From contig NZ_FMZX01000001.1 in NCBI RefSeq assembly GCF_900101615.1, positions 992,001 through 1,056,000 of the forward strand: DNA of 64,000 nucleotides. Reading direction: 5' to 3'. The translations under genes and the position numbers were made by a program. The notes under the pieces are model-generated. The model made no database searches and was not told where the DNA came from. It saw only the letters and a list, made by a program, of their open reading frames with translations. The DNA comes from Belnapia rosea. GTDB lineage: Bacteria > Pseudomonadota > Alphaproteobacteria > Acetobacterales > Acetobacteraceae. This document shows positions 52,284 to 61,909 of the stretch, one piece after another (the first letter of the stretch is position 1; the number at the start of each line of letters is the position of its first letter).

Positions 52284-53239
52284 CCCAGCCCCGCATTGCC
52301 GTCATCGGTGCCGGCCTGTCCGGCCTCGCCTGCGCCCGCGGCCTTGCGGCGCGCGGCGCGACCGTGACCCTGTTCGACAAGGGCCGTGCCGCCGGCGGGC
52401 GGCTGGCGACGCGCCGGGCCGAGGCCGCCGGCCAGCGGCTGCAATGGGACCATGGCGCGCAATACCTGACGGCGCGCGGAGCCGGCTTCGCCGCGCTGCT
52501 GGCTGAAGCTGGTGCGGCCGGCTGGGGCGAGGCCGGGCGCTTCGTCGGCGTGCCGGGGATGTCGGCACTGCCGCGGGCGCTGGCCGGCGGGCTCGACCTG
52601 CGGGCGGCACGCCATGTGGTGGCGCTCGACGGTGCCCCCGGCGCCTGGATGGTGCGGCATCACGAGGCGTCTCGCATCCGGCCCGGCCAGGCCCTGCCCG
52701 AGGCGGCACCGGCGGAGGACGGCCCCTTCGATGCGGTCGCCGTCACGCTGCCGCCGGCCCAGGCCGCGGCGCTGGTGGCGCGGCCGGCGCCGGGCCTGCG
52801 AGCACGGCTCGCGGCGGTCGGTATCGCGCCCTGCTGGACGGTGCTCGCCGCCTTCGGCACCCGGCCCGACTGGCCGGAGACGCTGCGGCCGGAGGCGGGC
52901 CCGGTCGGCTGGCTGGCGCGGGACAGCGGCAAGCCGGGCCGCGACGCCGCGACCGAATGCTGGGTGATCCAGGCGGGGCCGGGCTGGTCGCGGGCCCATC
53001 TGGAGGCCGATGCGGCGGAGGTCGCGCCCCGGCTGCTGGCGGAGCTGCCGGTGGCGCCCCCACCCATCCATCTGCAGGCGCATCGCTGGCGCTACTCGCT
53101 GGTGGAGCAGCCGCTCGGCGAGCCCTGCCTCTGGCTGCCCGCGGCGCGGCTCGGCCTTGCCGGGGACTGGTGCCTCGCCGGGCGGGCGGAGGCGGCCTTC
53201 GACAGCGGCCGGGCGCTGGCCGCGGCCATCCTCGGTTGA
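52280..53239 (+). CDS. Renalase-like FAD/NAD(P)-binding oxidoreductase
   Basis: 319 aa from ATG 52280, overlapping the kinase stop (ATGA). FAD motif IAVIGAGLSGLACARGLAAR, KGRAAGGRLATRR, then QWDHGAQYLTARG, all typical of the bacterial renalase/amine oxidase-like family. C-terminal GLAGDWCLAGRAEAAFDSGR is the second FAD contact. Function unresolved; may oxidise dihydropyridine isomers of NAD(P)H as in renalase. Translationally coupled with the kinase. Confidence 0.88.
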   Translation: MTQPRIAVIGAGLSGLACARGLAARGATVTLFDKGRAAGGRLATRRAEAAGQRLQWDHGAQYLTARGAGFAALLAEAGAAGWGEAGRFVGVPGMSALPRALAGGLDLRAARHVVALDGAPGAWMVRHHEASRIRPGQALPEAAPAEDGPFDAVAVTLPPAQAAALVARPAPGLRARLAAVGIAPCWTVLAAFGTRPDWPETLRPEAGPVGWLARDSGKPGRDAATECWVIQAGPGWSRAHLEADAAEVAPRLLAELPVAPPPIHLQAHRWRYSLVEQPLGEPCLWLPAARLGLAGDWCLAGRAEAAFDSGRALAAAILG

Positions 53240-53249
53240 GGGGGGACCG

Positions 53250-53570
53250 GTGGCGCAAATCCAGGCTGACAGCATCGCCGGCCGGCCTATGGTGCGCGGC
53301 ATCATGACCACCGATCCAGACGCCTCGGCCATCGCCGCCGAGATCCTTCGCCAGACCGCCGAGCGCGGCGAGGGCAAGTCCATCTGTCCAAGCGAGGTGG
53401 CGCGGGCGCTGGCCCCCGGCGAGGCCTGGCGGCCGCTGATGGGCCGGGTGCGCGAGGCGGCGGTCGCGCTCAGCCGCGAGGGCGGCATCGAGATCCTGCG
53501 TAAGGGCAAGCCGGTGCCGCCGGAACAGGTGCGCGGCGTCATCCGCCTGCGCCGGCCGGCGGGCGCATGA
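53250..53570 (+). CDS. DUF3253 family protein
   Basis: 106 aa from GTG 53250, behind GAGGGGGG; a shorter form begins at ATG 53304 (MTTDPDASAIAAEILRQTAE), which may be the natural start. The winged-helix-like DUF3253 pattern includes GKSICPSEVARALAPGEAW, RPLMGRVREAAVALSREGGI and RKGKPVPPEQVRGVIRLRRP. Function unknown, possibly nucleic-acid binding. Overlaps the next start by 4 nt. Confidence 0.8.
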   Translation: MAQIQADSIAGRPMVRGIMTTDPDASAIAAEILRQTAERGEGKSICPSEVARALAPGEAWRPLMGRVREAAVALSREGGIEILRKGKPVPPEQVRGVIRLRRPAGA

Positions 53571-54016
53571 GCGCGCCGATCGGGGCGCTGTTCGGCCGCG
53601 GCGCCGGTGGCCTGCCGCCGGCCGAGCCGGTGGAATTCGCCCGGCTGGTGCTGCCGCCCTCGCCCAATACCTGCCTCGCCGCGCCACCCGGCGGGCATCC
53701 GCAGGCCCATATCGCCGTGCCTCCCCTCCCCGTCGATGCGGCGACCGCATGGCCGGTGCTGCGCCGGCTCGGCGAGGGCTTCCCCCGCACCACCCTGATC
53801 CGCGACTGGCCGGAGCGGCGCCAGGCGCAATGGGTCGAGCGCTCCGGGCTGATGAACTACCCGGACATCATCGCCGCCGAGCTGGTGCCGGGCTCCGCCG
53901 GCGCCGGGCTGTTCCTCTATTCGCGGAGCCTCTTCGGCTGGTCCGACCTCGGCGTGAACCGCCGCCGGGTCGAGCGGTGGCTGGCCGCCTTCGAGGCCGC
54001 GCTGCGCCGCCGCTGA
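53567..54016 (+). CDS. DUF1499 family protein
   Basis: 149 aa; the ATG overlaps the stop of the DUF3253 gene (ATGA). PPSPNTCLAAPPGG near residue 31, RTTLIRDWPERRQAQWVERS, and RSLFGWSDLGVNRRRVERWL match the DUF1499 pattern, a family of unknown function often near the cell envelope. No signal peptide. Precedes the ABC protein on the same strand. Confidence 0.82.
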   Translation: MSAPIGALFGRGAGGLPPAEPVEFARLVLPPSPNTCLAAPPGGHPQAHIAVPPLPVDAATAWPVLRRLGEGFPRTTLIRDWPERRQAQWVERSGLMNYPDIIAAELVPGSAGAGLFLYSRSLFGWSDLGVNRRRVERWLAAFEAALRRR

Positions 54017-54051
54017 CCCCCTACCCCTTCGCCTCCTGGAGTGACTGCGCC

Positions 54052-55782
54052 ATGCGCCGCATCGGCCATTTCCTGTCGGACGCCTGGCGCCTGGCGGCCC
54101 CCTACTGGCGCAGCGAGGAGCGCTGGCGGGCGCGGCTGCTGCTCGGCGTCGTCATCGTGCTGAACCTCTCCCTGGTCGGGATGAGCGTGCTGCTGAGCTA
54201 CTGGAACCGCGAATTCTTCAACAGCCTGCAGGAGAAGGACGCCGAAGCCTTCTGGGCCCTGCTGTTCTGGTGGCGGCAGACGGAGTCCGGGCCCATGCCG
54301 GGCTTCGTCTTCGTCGCGGCGCTCTACATCCTGATCGCGGTCTATGCCCTCTATCTCCGCCAGGCCTTGCAGATCCGCTGGCGGTCCTGGCTGACGCGGG
54401 AGGTGCTGGACCGCTGGCTGGCCGACCGCGCCTATTACCGCGTGGCGCTCGCCGACCCAGGCACCGACAACCCGGACCAGCGCATCAGCGAGGATCTGCG
54501 GATGTTCGTCGACAACAGCCTGGCCCTCGGGCTTGGGCTGATGCGCTCGACGGTGACGCTGTTCAGCTTCATCCTGGTGCTCTGGGGCCTGTCGGGCCCG
54601 GCGACCATCCTCGGCATCACCATCCCCGGCTACATGGTGTGGGTGGCGCTGCTCTATGCGCTGGTCGGGACCGGCCTCGCCCATCTCGTTGGCCGCAGCC
54701 TGATCCGGCTGAATTTCCAGCAGCAGCGGGTGGAGGCGGATTTCCGCTATGCCCTGGTGCGGCTGCGCGACAATGCCGAGGGCATCGCCCTCTATGGCGG
54801 CGAGGCGGATGAGAAACGCGGGCTGCGCGAGCGCTTCGGCGCGGTGATGGGCAATTGGTGGGCGCTGATGGTGGCGACCAAGCGGCTGACCTTCTTCACC
54901 GCAGCCTATTCGCAGGTGGCGGTGGTCTTTCCCTTCGTCGTCGCCGCCCCGTCCTATTTCGCCGGCCGGATCCCGCTCGGCGGGCTGACCCAGACCTCGG
55001 GCGCCTTCTCCGAGGTGCAGGGCGCGCTCTCCTGGTTCGTCGACAACTACTCCGCCCTGACGGAATGGCGGGCGACGGTGCTGCGTGCCACCGGCTTCAT
55101 CGGAGCGATCGAGGCGGCGCGGGCGGCGGCGGGGACCGGCATCCAGGCGGTGCCGGATGGCGGTGACGCGCTGGTGCTGGAGGATGTGACGGTCGGCCTG
55201 CCGGATGGGCGGGTGCTGATCGAGGGCGCCTCGGCGCGGATCGCGGCGGGCGAGGCGGTGCTGATCGCCGGCCCCTCGGGCAGCGGCAAATCGACGCTGT
55301 TCCGGGCGCTGGCCGGGCTCTGGCCCTTTGGGCGGGGGCGGGTTCATGGGCCGGCCAGCGGCGTCCTCTTCCTGCCGCAGCGGGCCTATCTGCCGCTCGG
55401 CTCGCTGCGCCGGGCGGTCTGCTACCCGTGCGACGCGGCCGAATTCACCGATGCCGAGGTGCGCGAGGTGCTGGAGGCGGCAGGGCTCGGGCATCTCGCC
55501 GGGCGGCTCGACGACGAGGATGCCTGGGAGCGGCGGCTCTCGGGCGGCGAGCAGCAACGGATCGCGCTGGCCCGGGCCCTGTTGCTGAAGCCGCGCTGGC
55601 TCTTCCTCGACGAGGCGACGGCGAGCCTCGACCCGGAGGCGGAGGCCCGGTTCTATGAATTGCTGAAGGAGCGGCTGCCGGGCACCACCCTGGTTTCCAT
55701 CGCGCATCGGCCGGCGGTCGCTCAATACCACCAGCGGGCGCTCCGGGTGCGGGAGGGGCACCTGGTGCCAGCGCCCGCCTGA
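54052..55782 (+). CDS. SbmA/BacA-type ABC transporter with fused ATPase
   Basis: 576 aa from ATG 54052. N-terminal SbmA/BacA/ABCD-like membrane domain of about six helices (IGHFLSDAWRLAAPYW, LSYWNREFFNSLQEKDAEAF, NPDQRISEDLRMFVDN) and a C-terminal ATPase: Walker A GPSGSGKSTLFRALAG, signature LSGGEQQRIALARALL, Walker B WLFLDEATASLDPE. Homologues take up peptides, cobalamin or very-long-chain fatty acids. Direction and substrate are not known here. Follows the DUF1499 gene. Confidence 0.9.
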   Translation: MRRIGHFLSDAWRLAAPYWRSEERWRARLLLGVVIVLNLSLVGMSVLLSYWNREFFNSLQEKDAEAFWALLFWWRQTESGPMPGFVFVAALYILIAVYALYLRQALQIRWRSWLTREVLDRWLADRAYYRVALADPGTDNPDQRISEDLRMFVDNSLALGLGLMRSTVTLFSFILVLWGLSGPATILGITIPGYMVWVALLYALVGTGLAHLVGRSLIRLNFQQQRVEADFRYALVRLRDNAEGIALYGGEADEKRGLRERFGAVMGNWWALMVATKRLTFFTAAYSQVAVVFPFVVAAPSYFAGRIPLGGLTQTSGAFSEVQGALSWFVDNYSALTEWRATVLRATGFIGAIEAARAAAGTGIQAVPDGGDALVLEDVTVGLPDGRVLIEGASARIAAGEAVLIAGPSGSGKSTLFRALAGLWPFGRGRVHGPASGVLFLPQRAYLPLGSLRRAVCYPCDAAEFTDAEVREVLEAAGLGHLAGRLDDEDAWERRLSGGEQQRIALARALLLKPRWLFLDEATASLDPEAEARFYELLKERLPGTTLVSIAHRPAVAQYHQRALRVREGHLVPAPA

Positions 55783-55839
55783 GCCGCGGCGCAACCCTTT
55801 CCGCCTGCGGATGTTGGTCCGCCGGCAGGAGATGGTTGA

Positions 55840-56817
55840 ATGCTGAACCGGGTCTGGGCGCTGCTGCGCGAAAGCGTCGAGGGCTATATCGAGGACGAGG
55901 CGATGAGCCGCGGGGCGGCTATCGCCTACTATACTGTGTTTTCCATTGCGCCATTGCTGGTGATCGCCACCGCCATTGCCGGACTCGCCTTCGGCGAGGA
56001 TGCCGTGCGCGGCGCCATTTCCGAGCAACTGCGCGGGTTGCTCGGCGTGACCGGGGCGGAGGCGGTGGAGGCCATGGTGAAGGGGGCGGGCAACCGCACC
56101 ACGGGCACCATCGCCACCATCATCGGCGTCGTCACCCTGCTGCTGACGGCGAGCGGCGTCTTCGGCGAGTTGCAGGCGGCGCTGAACGCCGTCTGGCGGG
56201 CCAGCCCACCGCGCGGCGGCGCGGTGACCCGGCTGATGCGGGCGAAGCTGGCGAGCCTCGGCCTGGTCGCGGCCACGGGTTTTTTGCTGCTGGTCTCGCT
56301 GATCGCCAGCGCCGTCCTCTCCGCCCTCGTCACCTGGTTCCGCGACCAGTTCCCCGAGATGCTGCTGCTGCTGGGGGCGGCCAACTTCCTGCTCTCCTTC
56401 CTGATGGTGACCGTGCTCTTCGCCGCCATCTACAAGATCCTGCCGGACCGCGAGATCTCCTGGCGCGATGTCGGCGTCGGCGCGCTGGTGACGGCCTTCC
56501 TCTTCACCATCGGCAAGTCGCTGATCGGCTGGTATGTCGGCAGCAGCCATGTGGCGACCAGCTACGGCGCGGCCGGTGCGGCCATGGTGGTGCTGCTCTG
56601 GGTGTATTACTCGGCGCAGGTCTTCATGCTGGGCGCGGAGTTCACACGCGCCTGGGCGGGGTTCCAGGGCAGCCCGGCGGCGCAGGCGGCGCTGGCCGAG
56701 CCGGCGCGCCATCGCGGGCGCGACCGCAGCGAGCAGAAACGTGCCGAGACCGGTCACTTCATCGGCGGCGCCGCGACGATGGCAGTGCTGTTGGCGGTGT
56801 TCCGGCGGAAGAAGTAG
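55840..56817 (+). CDS. YihY/virulence-factor BrkB family membrane protein
   Basis: 325 aa with about six membrane helices. Family marks: GAAIAYYTVFSIAPLLVIAT, LFAAIYKILPDREISWRDVG and GKSLIGWYVGSSHVATSYGA. The family was once mis-assigned as RNase BN and is an inner-membrane protein of unknown function. Basic and Ala-rich C-terminus. Convergent with recQ. Confidence 0.9.
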   Translation: MLNRVWALLRESVEGYIEDEAMSRGAAIAYYTVFSIAPLLVIATAIAGLAFGEDAVRGAISEQLRGLLGVTGAEAVEAMVKGAGNRTTGTIATIIGVVTLLLTASGVFGELQAALNAVWRASPPRGGAVTRLMRAKLASLGLVAATGFLLLVSLIASAVLSALVTWFRDQFPEMLLLLGAANFLLSFLMVTVLFAAIYKILPDREISWRDVGVGALVTAFLFTIGKSLIGWYVGSSHVATSYGAAGAAMVVLLWVYYSAQVFMLGAEFTRAWAGFQGSPAAQAALAEPARHRGRDRSEQKRAETGHFIGGAATMAVLLAVFRRKK

Positions 56818-56829
56818 CCCCGCGCCGTT

Positions 56830-58677
56830 TTACAGCGTGTCCCGCACCACCCGCAGCACCGCATCGGCATAGCGTTCGAGCTTGCTGCGGCCGACGCCGG
56901 GGATCATCGCCAACTCCTCCGCATCCTGCGGGCGCCGCTCGGCGATGGCGGCCAGGGTGTCGTTCTGGAAGATGACATAGGCCGGCAGGCCCTGCTCCGA
57001 GGCCTCGCGCTTCCGCCAGGCGCGCAGCGCGTCGAACAGCGCATCGCCGGCCATGGCAGGCTCCGCGCCCCGGCCGCGTTCGCGCGGGGCGGGCCGGGTC
57101 AGCGTCTCGGCGCGCAGCATCACCCGCTCCTCGCCCTTGAGGATCGGGCGGGCGGCCTCGGTCGGCACCAGCTCGCCATGGTTCTCGACCGCGACGTCGA
57201 GGGCGCCGCGGGCGACGAGCTGGCGTGCCACGCCGCGCCAGGCAAGGTCCGGCAGGTCGGCGCCGATTCCGAAGGTCTTCAGCTGGTCATGGGCGAATTG
57301 CGCGACCTTCGGCGTCAGCTTGCCACGCAGCACGTCCACCACATGGCCGAGGCCGAAATGGCCGCCATTCGGCAGCCGGGTGCGCAGCACGGCGCTCAGC
57401 AGCTTCTGGGCGGGGATGGTGCCGTCGAAGAGGCGGGGCGGGTCCTGGCAGACATCGCAGGCGCCGCAACGCTCGGGTCCCTCTTCGCCGAAGCAGCGTA
57501 GCAGGATGCGGCGGCGGCAGGTGGCGGCCTCGGCGATCGAGACCATGGCTTCCAGCCGGGCGCGCTCGATGCGCTTCTGCTCCGGCGTCGCCGGGCTCTC
57601 CTCGATCCGGTGGCGGGCGAGCGCGATGTCGCCAGCGCCATAGAGCAGCAGGGCGCGGGCCGGCAGCCCGTCGCGGCCGGCGCGGCCGATCTCCTGGTAC
57701 CAGCTCTCCGGCGAGCGCGGCAGGTCGAGATGGGCGACCCAGCGCACATCGGGCCGGTCGATGCCCATGCCGAAGGCGATGGTCGCCGCCATGATGACCG
57801 CGTCGCCACGGGCGAAGCGGCGATGGGAATCGCGCTTCGCCGCCGGGTCCATGCCGGCATGGAAGCAGAGCGCGTCATGCCCGTCGCCGCGCAGCCATTC
57901 GGCCGTCTGCTCGGTCTTGGCGCGGCTGCCGCAATAGACGATGCCGGCGCCGGAGCCGTCGCCCGCGGATTTGACGAAGGCGCGGAGCTGGGCGCGCTCG
58001 CTGTCACGCGGCGCGGCGGCGATCAGGATGTTCGGCCGGTCGAAGCCGCCGCGGAAGACGGGGCTGTCCTGCAGGCCGAGCTGGGCGCGGATGTCCTCGA
58101 CGGTGCGCGGGTCGGCCGTGGCCGTGAGCGCCAGGCGCGGCACATCGGGGAAGCGCTCGGCGAGCAAGCCGAGACCGCGATATTCCGGGCGGAAGTGATG
58201 CCCCCACTGGCTGACGCAATGCGCCTCGTCGATGGCGAAGAGGGCGAGCGGGCGGCGGGCGAGGAAGTCGAGCGTGCCCTCGAGCGTCAGCCGCTCGGGC
58301 GAGATGTAGAGCAGCTTGACGGCGCCGCGGGCGAGGTCCCGCTTCACCTCCCGCGCCTGCTCCTCCGGCAGGTCGGAATGCAGCGCGGCGGCGGCGACGC
58401 CCTGCTGGCGCAGCGCCGTCACCTGGTCCTCCATCAGCGCGATCAGGGGCGAGACAACGACGCCAAGCCCGGTGCGGCAGAGCGCCGGCACCTGGAAGCA
58501 AAGCGACTTGCCGCCACCGGTCGGCATCAGCACGAGGCCGGAGCCGCCCGCCATCACATGGTGGACGATCTCCTCCTGGCGGCCGCGGAAGGCGGGATGG
58601 CCGAAGACCCGATGCAGCAGCTCGGCCGGGTCGGCAACGGCCCCCGGATGGGTCGGGGGCTCCATGACATCGGGCAT
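56830..58677 (-). CDS. recQ: RecQ ATP-dependent DNA helicase
   Basis: 615 aa from ATG 58677. Helicase core: Walker A MPTGGGKSLCFQVPAL (Lys57), DEAH box FAIDEAHCVSQWGHHFRPEY, and motif VI in QEIGRAGRDGLPARALL. RQC zinc site with four Cys (CRRRILLRCFGEEGPERCG, then ACDVC). C-terminal HRDC domain (LPAYVIFQNDTLAAIAERRP). Unwinds branched DNA for recombination and replication-fork repair. Confidence 0.95.
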   Translation of the reverse strand: MPDVMEPPTHPGAVADPAELLHRVFGHPAFRGRQEEIVHHVMAGGSGLVLMPTGGGKSLCFQVPALCRTGLGVVVSPLIALMEDQVTALRQQGVAAAALHSDLPEEQAREVKRDLARGAVKLLYISPERLTLEGTLDFLARRPLALFAIDEAHCVSQWGHHFRPEYRGLGLLAERFPDVPRLALTATADPRTVEDIRAQLGLQDSPVFRGGFDRPNILIAAAPRDSERAQLRAFVKSAGDGSGAGIVYCGSRAKTEQTAEWLRGDGHDALCFHAGMDPAAKRDSHRRFARGDAVIMAATIAFGMGIDRPDVRWVAHLDLPRSPESWYQEIGRAGRDGLPARALLLYGAGDIALARHRIEESPATPEQKRIERARLEAMVSIAEAATCRRRILLRCFGEEGPERCGACDVCQDPPRLFDGTIPAQKLLSAVLRTRLPNGGHFGLGHVVDVLRGKLTPKVAQFAHDQLKTFGIGADLPDLAWRGVARQLVARGALDVAVENHGELVPTEAARPILKGEERVMLRAETLTRPAPRERGRGAEPAMAGDALFDALRAWRKREASEQGLPAYVIFQNDTLAAIAERRPQDAEELAMIPGVGRSKLERYADAVLRVVRDTL

Positions 58678-58745
58678 GCCGCCTTCATGCCACGCGCCGT
58701 CCCCGGCGTCAGCAGTTGTTGCGCAGCAGGCAGGGCCGCGGAGGA

Positions 58746-59138
58746 TCAGCCGCCGAGCAGGATCTCGACGCGCCGGCTCTCGGTCGGGATCATCTCGAAG
58801 GCGACGGGGCCGCGCGGCTCGATGCGGATGCGGCTGCGGTCGATGCCGGCCGCGACCAGCACATCGGCGACATTGCGCGCGCGCGCCTCGGAGAGGCTGC
58901 GGTTGAAGCCGGCGCTGCCCTCGGGGGCGGTGAAGCCGCGGATGCGGACCGGCGCCGAGGGGTTGGCCTTGGCGCGCTCGGCCACCTCGGACACCAGGCT
59001 GGCGGCATTCTCGTCGAGAGCGGCGCTGTCGGCGGTGAAGAACACCACGCTGCGCGAGGCCACTGGGGCGGGGCCGGGCGTCTGGCAGGCCGCGAGGGCG
59101 AGCATCGGCAGGGCGGCGGCGAGGAAGCGACGGCGCAT
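58746..59138 (-). CDS. OmpA-family outer-membrane lipoprotein
   Basis: 130 aa from ATG 59138 behind GGAG. Lipobox LALAAC in MRRRFLAAALPMLALAAC, Cys being the lipid site. OmpA-like peptidoglycan-binding domain follows: FFTADSAALDENAA, IRGFTAPEGSAGFNRSLSEA, RARNVADVLVAAGIDRSRI. Resembles small Pal-type lipoproteins. About 70 nt separates it from the recQ start; no tol genes nearby. Confidence 0.88.
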   Translation of the reverse strand: MRRRFLAAALPMLALAACQTPGPAPVASRSVVFFTADSAALDENAASLVSEVAERAKANPSAPVRIRGFTAPEGSAGFNRSLSEARARNVADVLVAAGIDRSRIRIEPRGPVAFEMIPTESRRVEILLGG

Positions 59139-59288
59139 GGGGCAACTCCGAGACAGTGGCGAGGAAGAAACGCGCCACCTCAACTCAAGGCTGCGATCAC
59201 GCCCGAATCGGGCAACCCGGTGGCCACGTCTTCTTGCATGGCCCGCCCGAACCAAACCCATCACATTGCGGAGGGTGAACCGGTAGCC

Positions 59289-60248
59289 TCAGCGCGAGCA
59301 GGCGGCGCCGCCGAGGACGCAGAACCGGGCGCAGTGCGGATGGTTCAGCGCGACCGGGCGGGAGGCCTCGGCCAGCGTCCCGCCCAGTTCGAACTGGGCG
59401 TCATAGGGCAGCAGGGTGCAGGCCAGCACGGCGGGCGCCGCCGCGCCGCGGCGCTTCACCAGCATGCGGGAGGAGGCGCACATCAGGCTGTCGGGGCTCT
59501 TCTTCAGGATGCCCCAGCAGGCGGTGGTGATCTCCGGGACATCGACCGCCGCATCCATCTCCGGGAAGAGCATCAGCGCCACCGGATCCGCCGCGTCGAT
59601 CGGGATGTCCTCGGCCGCGAAGAGGGCAGCATAGCCGTCCCGCATCGCCGCCTCCCCCTGCCCGCCGAAATCGGCACGGCCGGCGACATGGACGCGGAAG
59701 CCCCCTTGCGCGAGCCAGCGCAACCCGTCGAGGGCGATGGCGAAGCTGCCCTCCTGCCGTTCCAGGTCATGCAGCACGGCGCTGTGGTGATCGAGGCTGA
59801 CTCGCAGCGTCAGCGCATCGCCATGACGGTCCCGCAGGGCCAGCAGGGCGGCGGCATGGTTGCGCATCGGCCTCATCGCATTGGTCAGCACCAGGGCGCG
59901 ATGGCCACGGGCGAGCACATCCTCCAGCATCGCGGGAAGGTCGCGGTTGAGGAAGGGCTCGCCGCCGGTGAAGCCGATCTCCCCGACCGGCAGGCCGTCC
60001 TGACCGATCTCATCGAGGAAGGGGCGCAGCTCGGCGGCGGTGATGTAGGCCAGGGCGTCGTTGCGCGGGCTGCTCTCGATGTAGCAGTTGCGGCAGGTGA
60101 TGTTGCAGAGCGTGCCGGTATTGACCCAGAGGGTGCGGAGCCCGGTGAGCGCCACGGTCGCCCGCACCTCGCCGCGCGCCGTCACCAGGGGGTCGCGGAA
60201 TTTCGCCGGGTCGAGCGGCGGCGGTGCGGTAGGCGCGATGCTGGACAT
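59289..60248 (-). CDS. Radical SAM protein of unknown reaction, cotranscribed with cydDC
   Basis: 319 aa. CxxxCxxC cluster in LCNITCRNCYIESS near residue 48, GEIGFTGGEPFLNRD as SAM-binding motif, and Cys-rich C-terminus (LACTLLPYDAQF, HPHCARFCVLGGAAC) that may bind an auxiliary cluster. The ATG is 17 nt after the cydC stop with the same direction, so probably one transcript. The substrate is not recognised. Confidence 0.85.
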   Translation of the reverse strand: MSSIAPTAPPPLDPAKFRDPLVTARGEVRATVALTGLRTLWVNTGTLCNITCRNCYIESSPRNDALAYITAAELRPFLDEIGQDGLPVGEIGFTGGEPFLNRDLPAMLEDVLARGHRALVLTNAMRPMRNHAAALLALRDRHGDALTLRVSLDHHSAVLHDLERQEGSFAIALDGLRWLAQGGFRVHVAGRADFGGQGEAAMRDGYAALFAAEDIPIDAADPVALMLFPEMDAAVDVPEITTACWGILKKSPDSLMCASSRMLVKRRGAAAPAVLACTLLPYDAQFELGGTLAEASRPVALNHPHCARFCVLGGAACSR

Positions 60249-60264
60249 GGGCTGGAGGTGGTCC

Positions 60265-61905
60265 CTAGCCCGCGGCAGGCAAGGCCCGGCCGCCGGCGAG
60301 GCGAATGATCCGGCTCGGCCGCTCCACCCCCGTCAGGCGGTGGGCGATGAGGATGACGGTGCGGCCGGCCGTGACCTCCTCCAATGTCTCGAGGAAGGCG
60401 CGCTCGGTTTCCGCATCGAGGCCGGCGGTCGGCTCGTCGAGGATGAGGACCGGGGCGGCGGAGAGCAGCACGCGGGCGAGTGCCAGCCGGCGGGCCTGGC
60501 CGCCGGAGAAGCGGGCGCCGCCCTCGCCGCAGCGGGTTTCGAGCCCCTCGGGCAGGGCGCGGACCAGCGCGCCGATCCCGGCCCGGTCGAGCGCCCGCCA
60601 GAGCGCCGCCTCGGGGGCAAGGGGCGCGGCGATGCGGAGATTGGCCGCGATGCTGTCGTCGAAGAGCCGCGCATCCTGGGTGAGGCAGGCGATGCGGCGG
60701 CGGACATCCTCGGCGGCGAGGCTGGCGAGATCGACGCCGCCCAGGGTGATGCGCCCGGCCTGCGGCGCGGCCAGCTTCAGCAGCAGGGCGGCGAGGCTGG
60801 ACTTGCCGATTCCCGAGGGACCGAGGATGGCAAGGCGGGTGCCCTCCGGCAGATCGAGATCGAGCCCGTCGAAGACCAGGGGCCGGTCCGGCGTCCAGGC
60901 GAAGCGAAGGCCCTCGATGCGGATGGCGTGGCCGCCGGGCAGGCCGGCGGGCACGGCGGGCTCGGTCAGCGGCGCCGGGGCATCGGCGGCCTCGAAGAGG
61001 CGGCGGGCGCCGGCGCCCGCGGCGGCGAGGGCGGTGCCGGCGCGGGGCAGCACGCCGATCGTCTCGGCGGTGGCCAATACGAGGAAGAGGGCGAGCACCG
61101 TGACGCCCGCCCCGCCGCCCGAGAGGCCCCAGGCAAGGGCGGCCAACAGCGCGGCCTGGCCAAGCAGCGTGCCGCCTGCGCCCGCCAGGGCGGCGCGGCC
61201 CGCAAGGCGGCGCTGGGCCCGGCCGAGTTGCACCGCCTCGGCGGCGAGGGCGGCGCCGGCCTGCCGCTCGGCATTGGCGGCGAGCGTGTCCTCGATGCCG
61301 ATCAGCGGATCGACCGCCGTGGCGCGCAGCCGGCCCTGCGCCTCGGCAGCCTCGGCGGCGGCACGGGCGGCGCCCGGGGCCAGCAGCAGCGGCAGGGCGA
61401 GGGCCAGGGCGAGCGGCAGGGCGACCGCGGCGGCGAGCAGCGGGTGGCCGGCGAGCAGCGCCACCACGACCAGCACCAGGGCGAGGGCGGCGGCGACCGG
61501 CACCATCACCTTGAGGTAGAGCCCGTCCAATGCCTCGACATCGGAGACCAGCCGGCCCAGCAGGTCGCCGGAACGGCGGAGGCCGATGCCGGAGGGCAGG
61601 CGGTCGGCGAGGCGGCGGAAGAACCAGACGCGGGTATCGGCCAGGGCCCGGAAGGTGGCGGCATGGGTCATCATCCGCTCGCCCCAGCGGGCAGCGGGGC
61701 GCAGCGCGATCAATGGGCGGAGCAGGAGAAAGGCCACGGCCCCGGCGACGGCGGCGCCGCCCAGCACATCGGCCACCGCCTGCCCGGCCAGGGCCAGCAG
61801 GGCGGCGCCGAGCAGGGCGGAGACGATGGTGACGGCGAGGCCGGCCACCAGCCAGCCCCGGCGGCCGCGCCAGAGGCCGAGGATGCGGAGGAGGTCGGCG
61901 GTCAT
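60265..61905 (-). CDS. cydC: CydC, thiol reductant ABC exporter subunit
   Basis: 546 aa from ATG 61905 behind AGGGG. N-terminal transmembrane domain (about six helices), C-terminal ATPase: Walker A GPSGIGKSSLAALLL, signature FSGGQARRLALARVLL, Walker B VLILDEPTAGLDAET. With CydD exports glutathione/cysteine to the periplasm for cytochrome maturation and bd oxidase assembly. 4 nt from the cydD stop. Confidence 0.9.
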   Translation of the reverse strand: MTADLLRILGLWRGRRGWLVAGLAVTIVSALLGAALLALAGQAVADVLGGAAVAGAVAFLLLRPLIALRPAARWGERMMTHAATFRALADTRVWFFRRLADRLPSGIGLRRSGDLLGRLVSDVEALDGLYLKVMVPVAAALALVLVVVALLAGHPLLAAAVALPLALALALPLLLAPGAARAAAEAAEAQGRLRATAVDPLIGIEDTLAANAERQAGAALAAEAVQLGRAQRRLAGRAALAGAGGTLLGQAALLAALAWGLSGGGAGVTVLALFLVLATAETIGVLPRAGTALAAAGAGARRLFEAADAPAPLTEPAVPAGLPGGHAIRIEGLRFAWTPDRPLVFDGLDLDLPEGTRLAILGPSGIGKSSLAALLLKLAAPQAGRITLGGVDLASLAAEDVRRRIACLTQDARLFDDSIAANLRIAAPLAPEAALWRALDRAGIGALVRALPEGLETRCGEGGARFSGGQARRLALARVLLSAAPVLILDEPTAGLDAETERAFLETLEEVTAGRTVILIAHRLTGVERPSRIIRLAGGRALPAAG

Positions 61906-61909
61906 GGCG

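Noticed and set aside
53917-56757. Minus-strand ORF of about 946 codons
   Set aside because: It spans three well-identified plus-strand genes (DUF1499, SbmA-type ABC, YihY), and its translation lacks any domain pattern.
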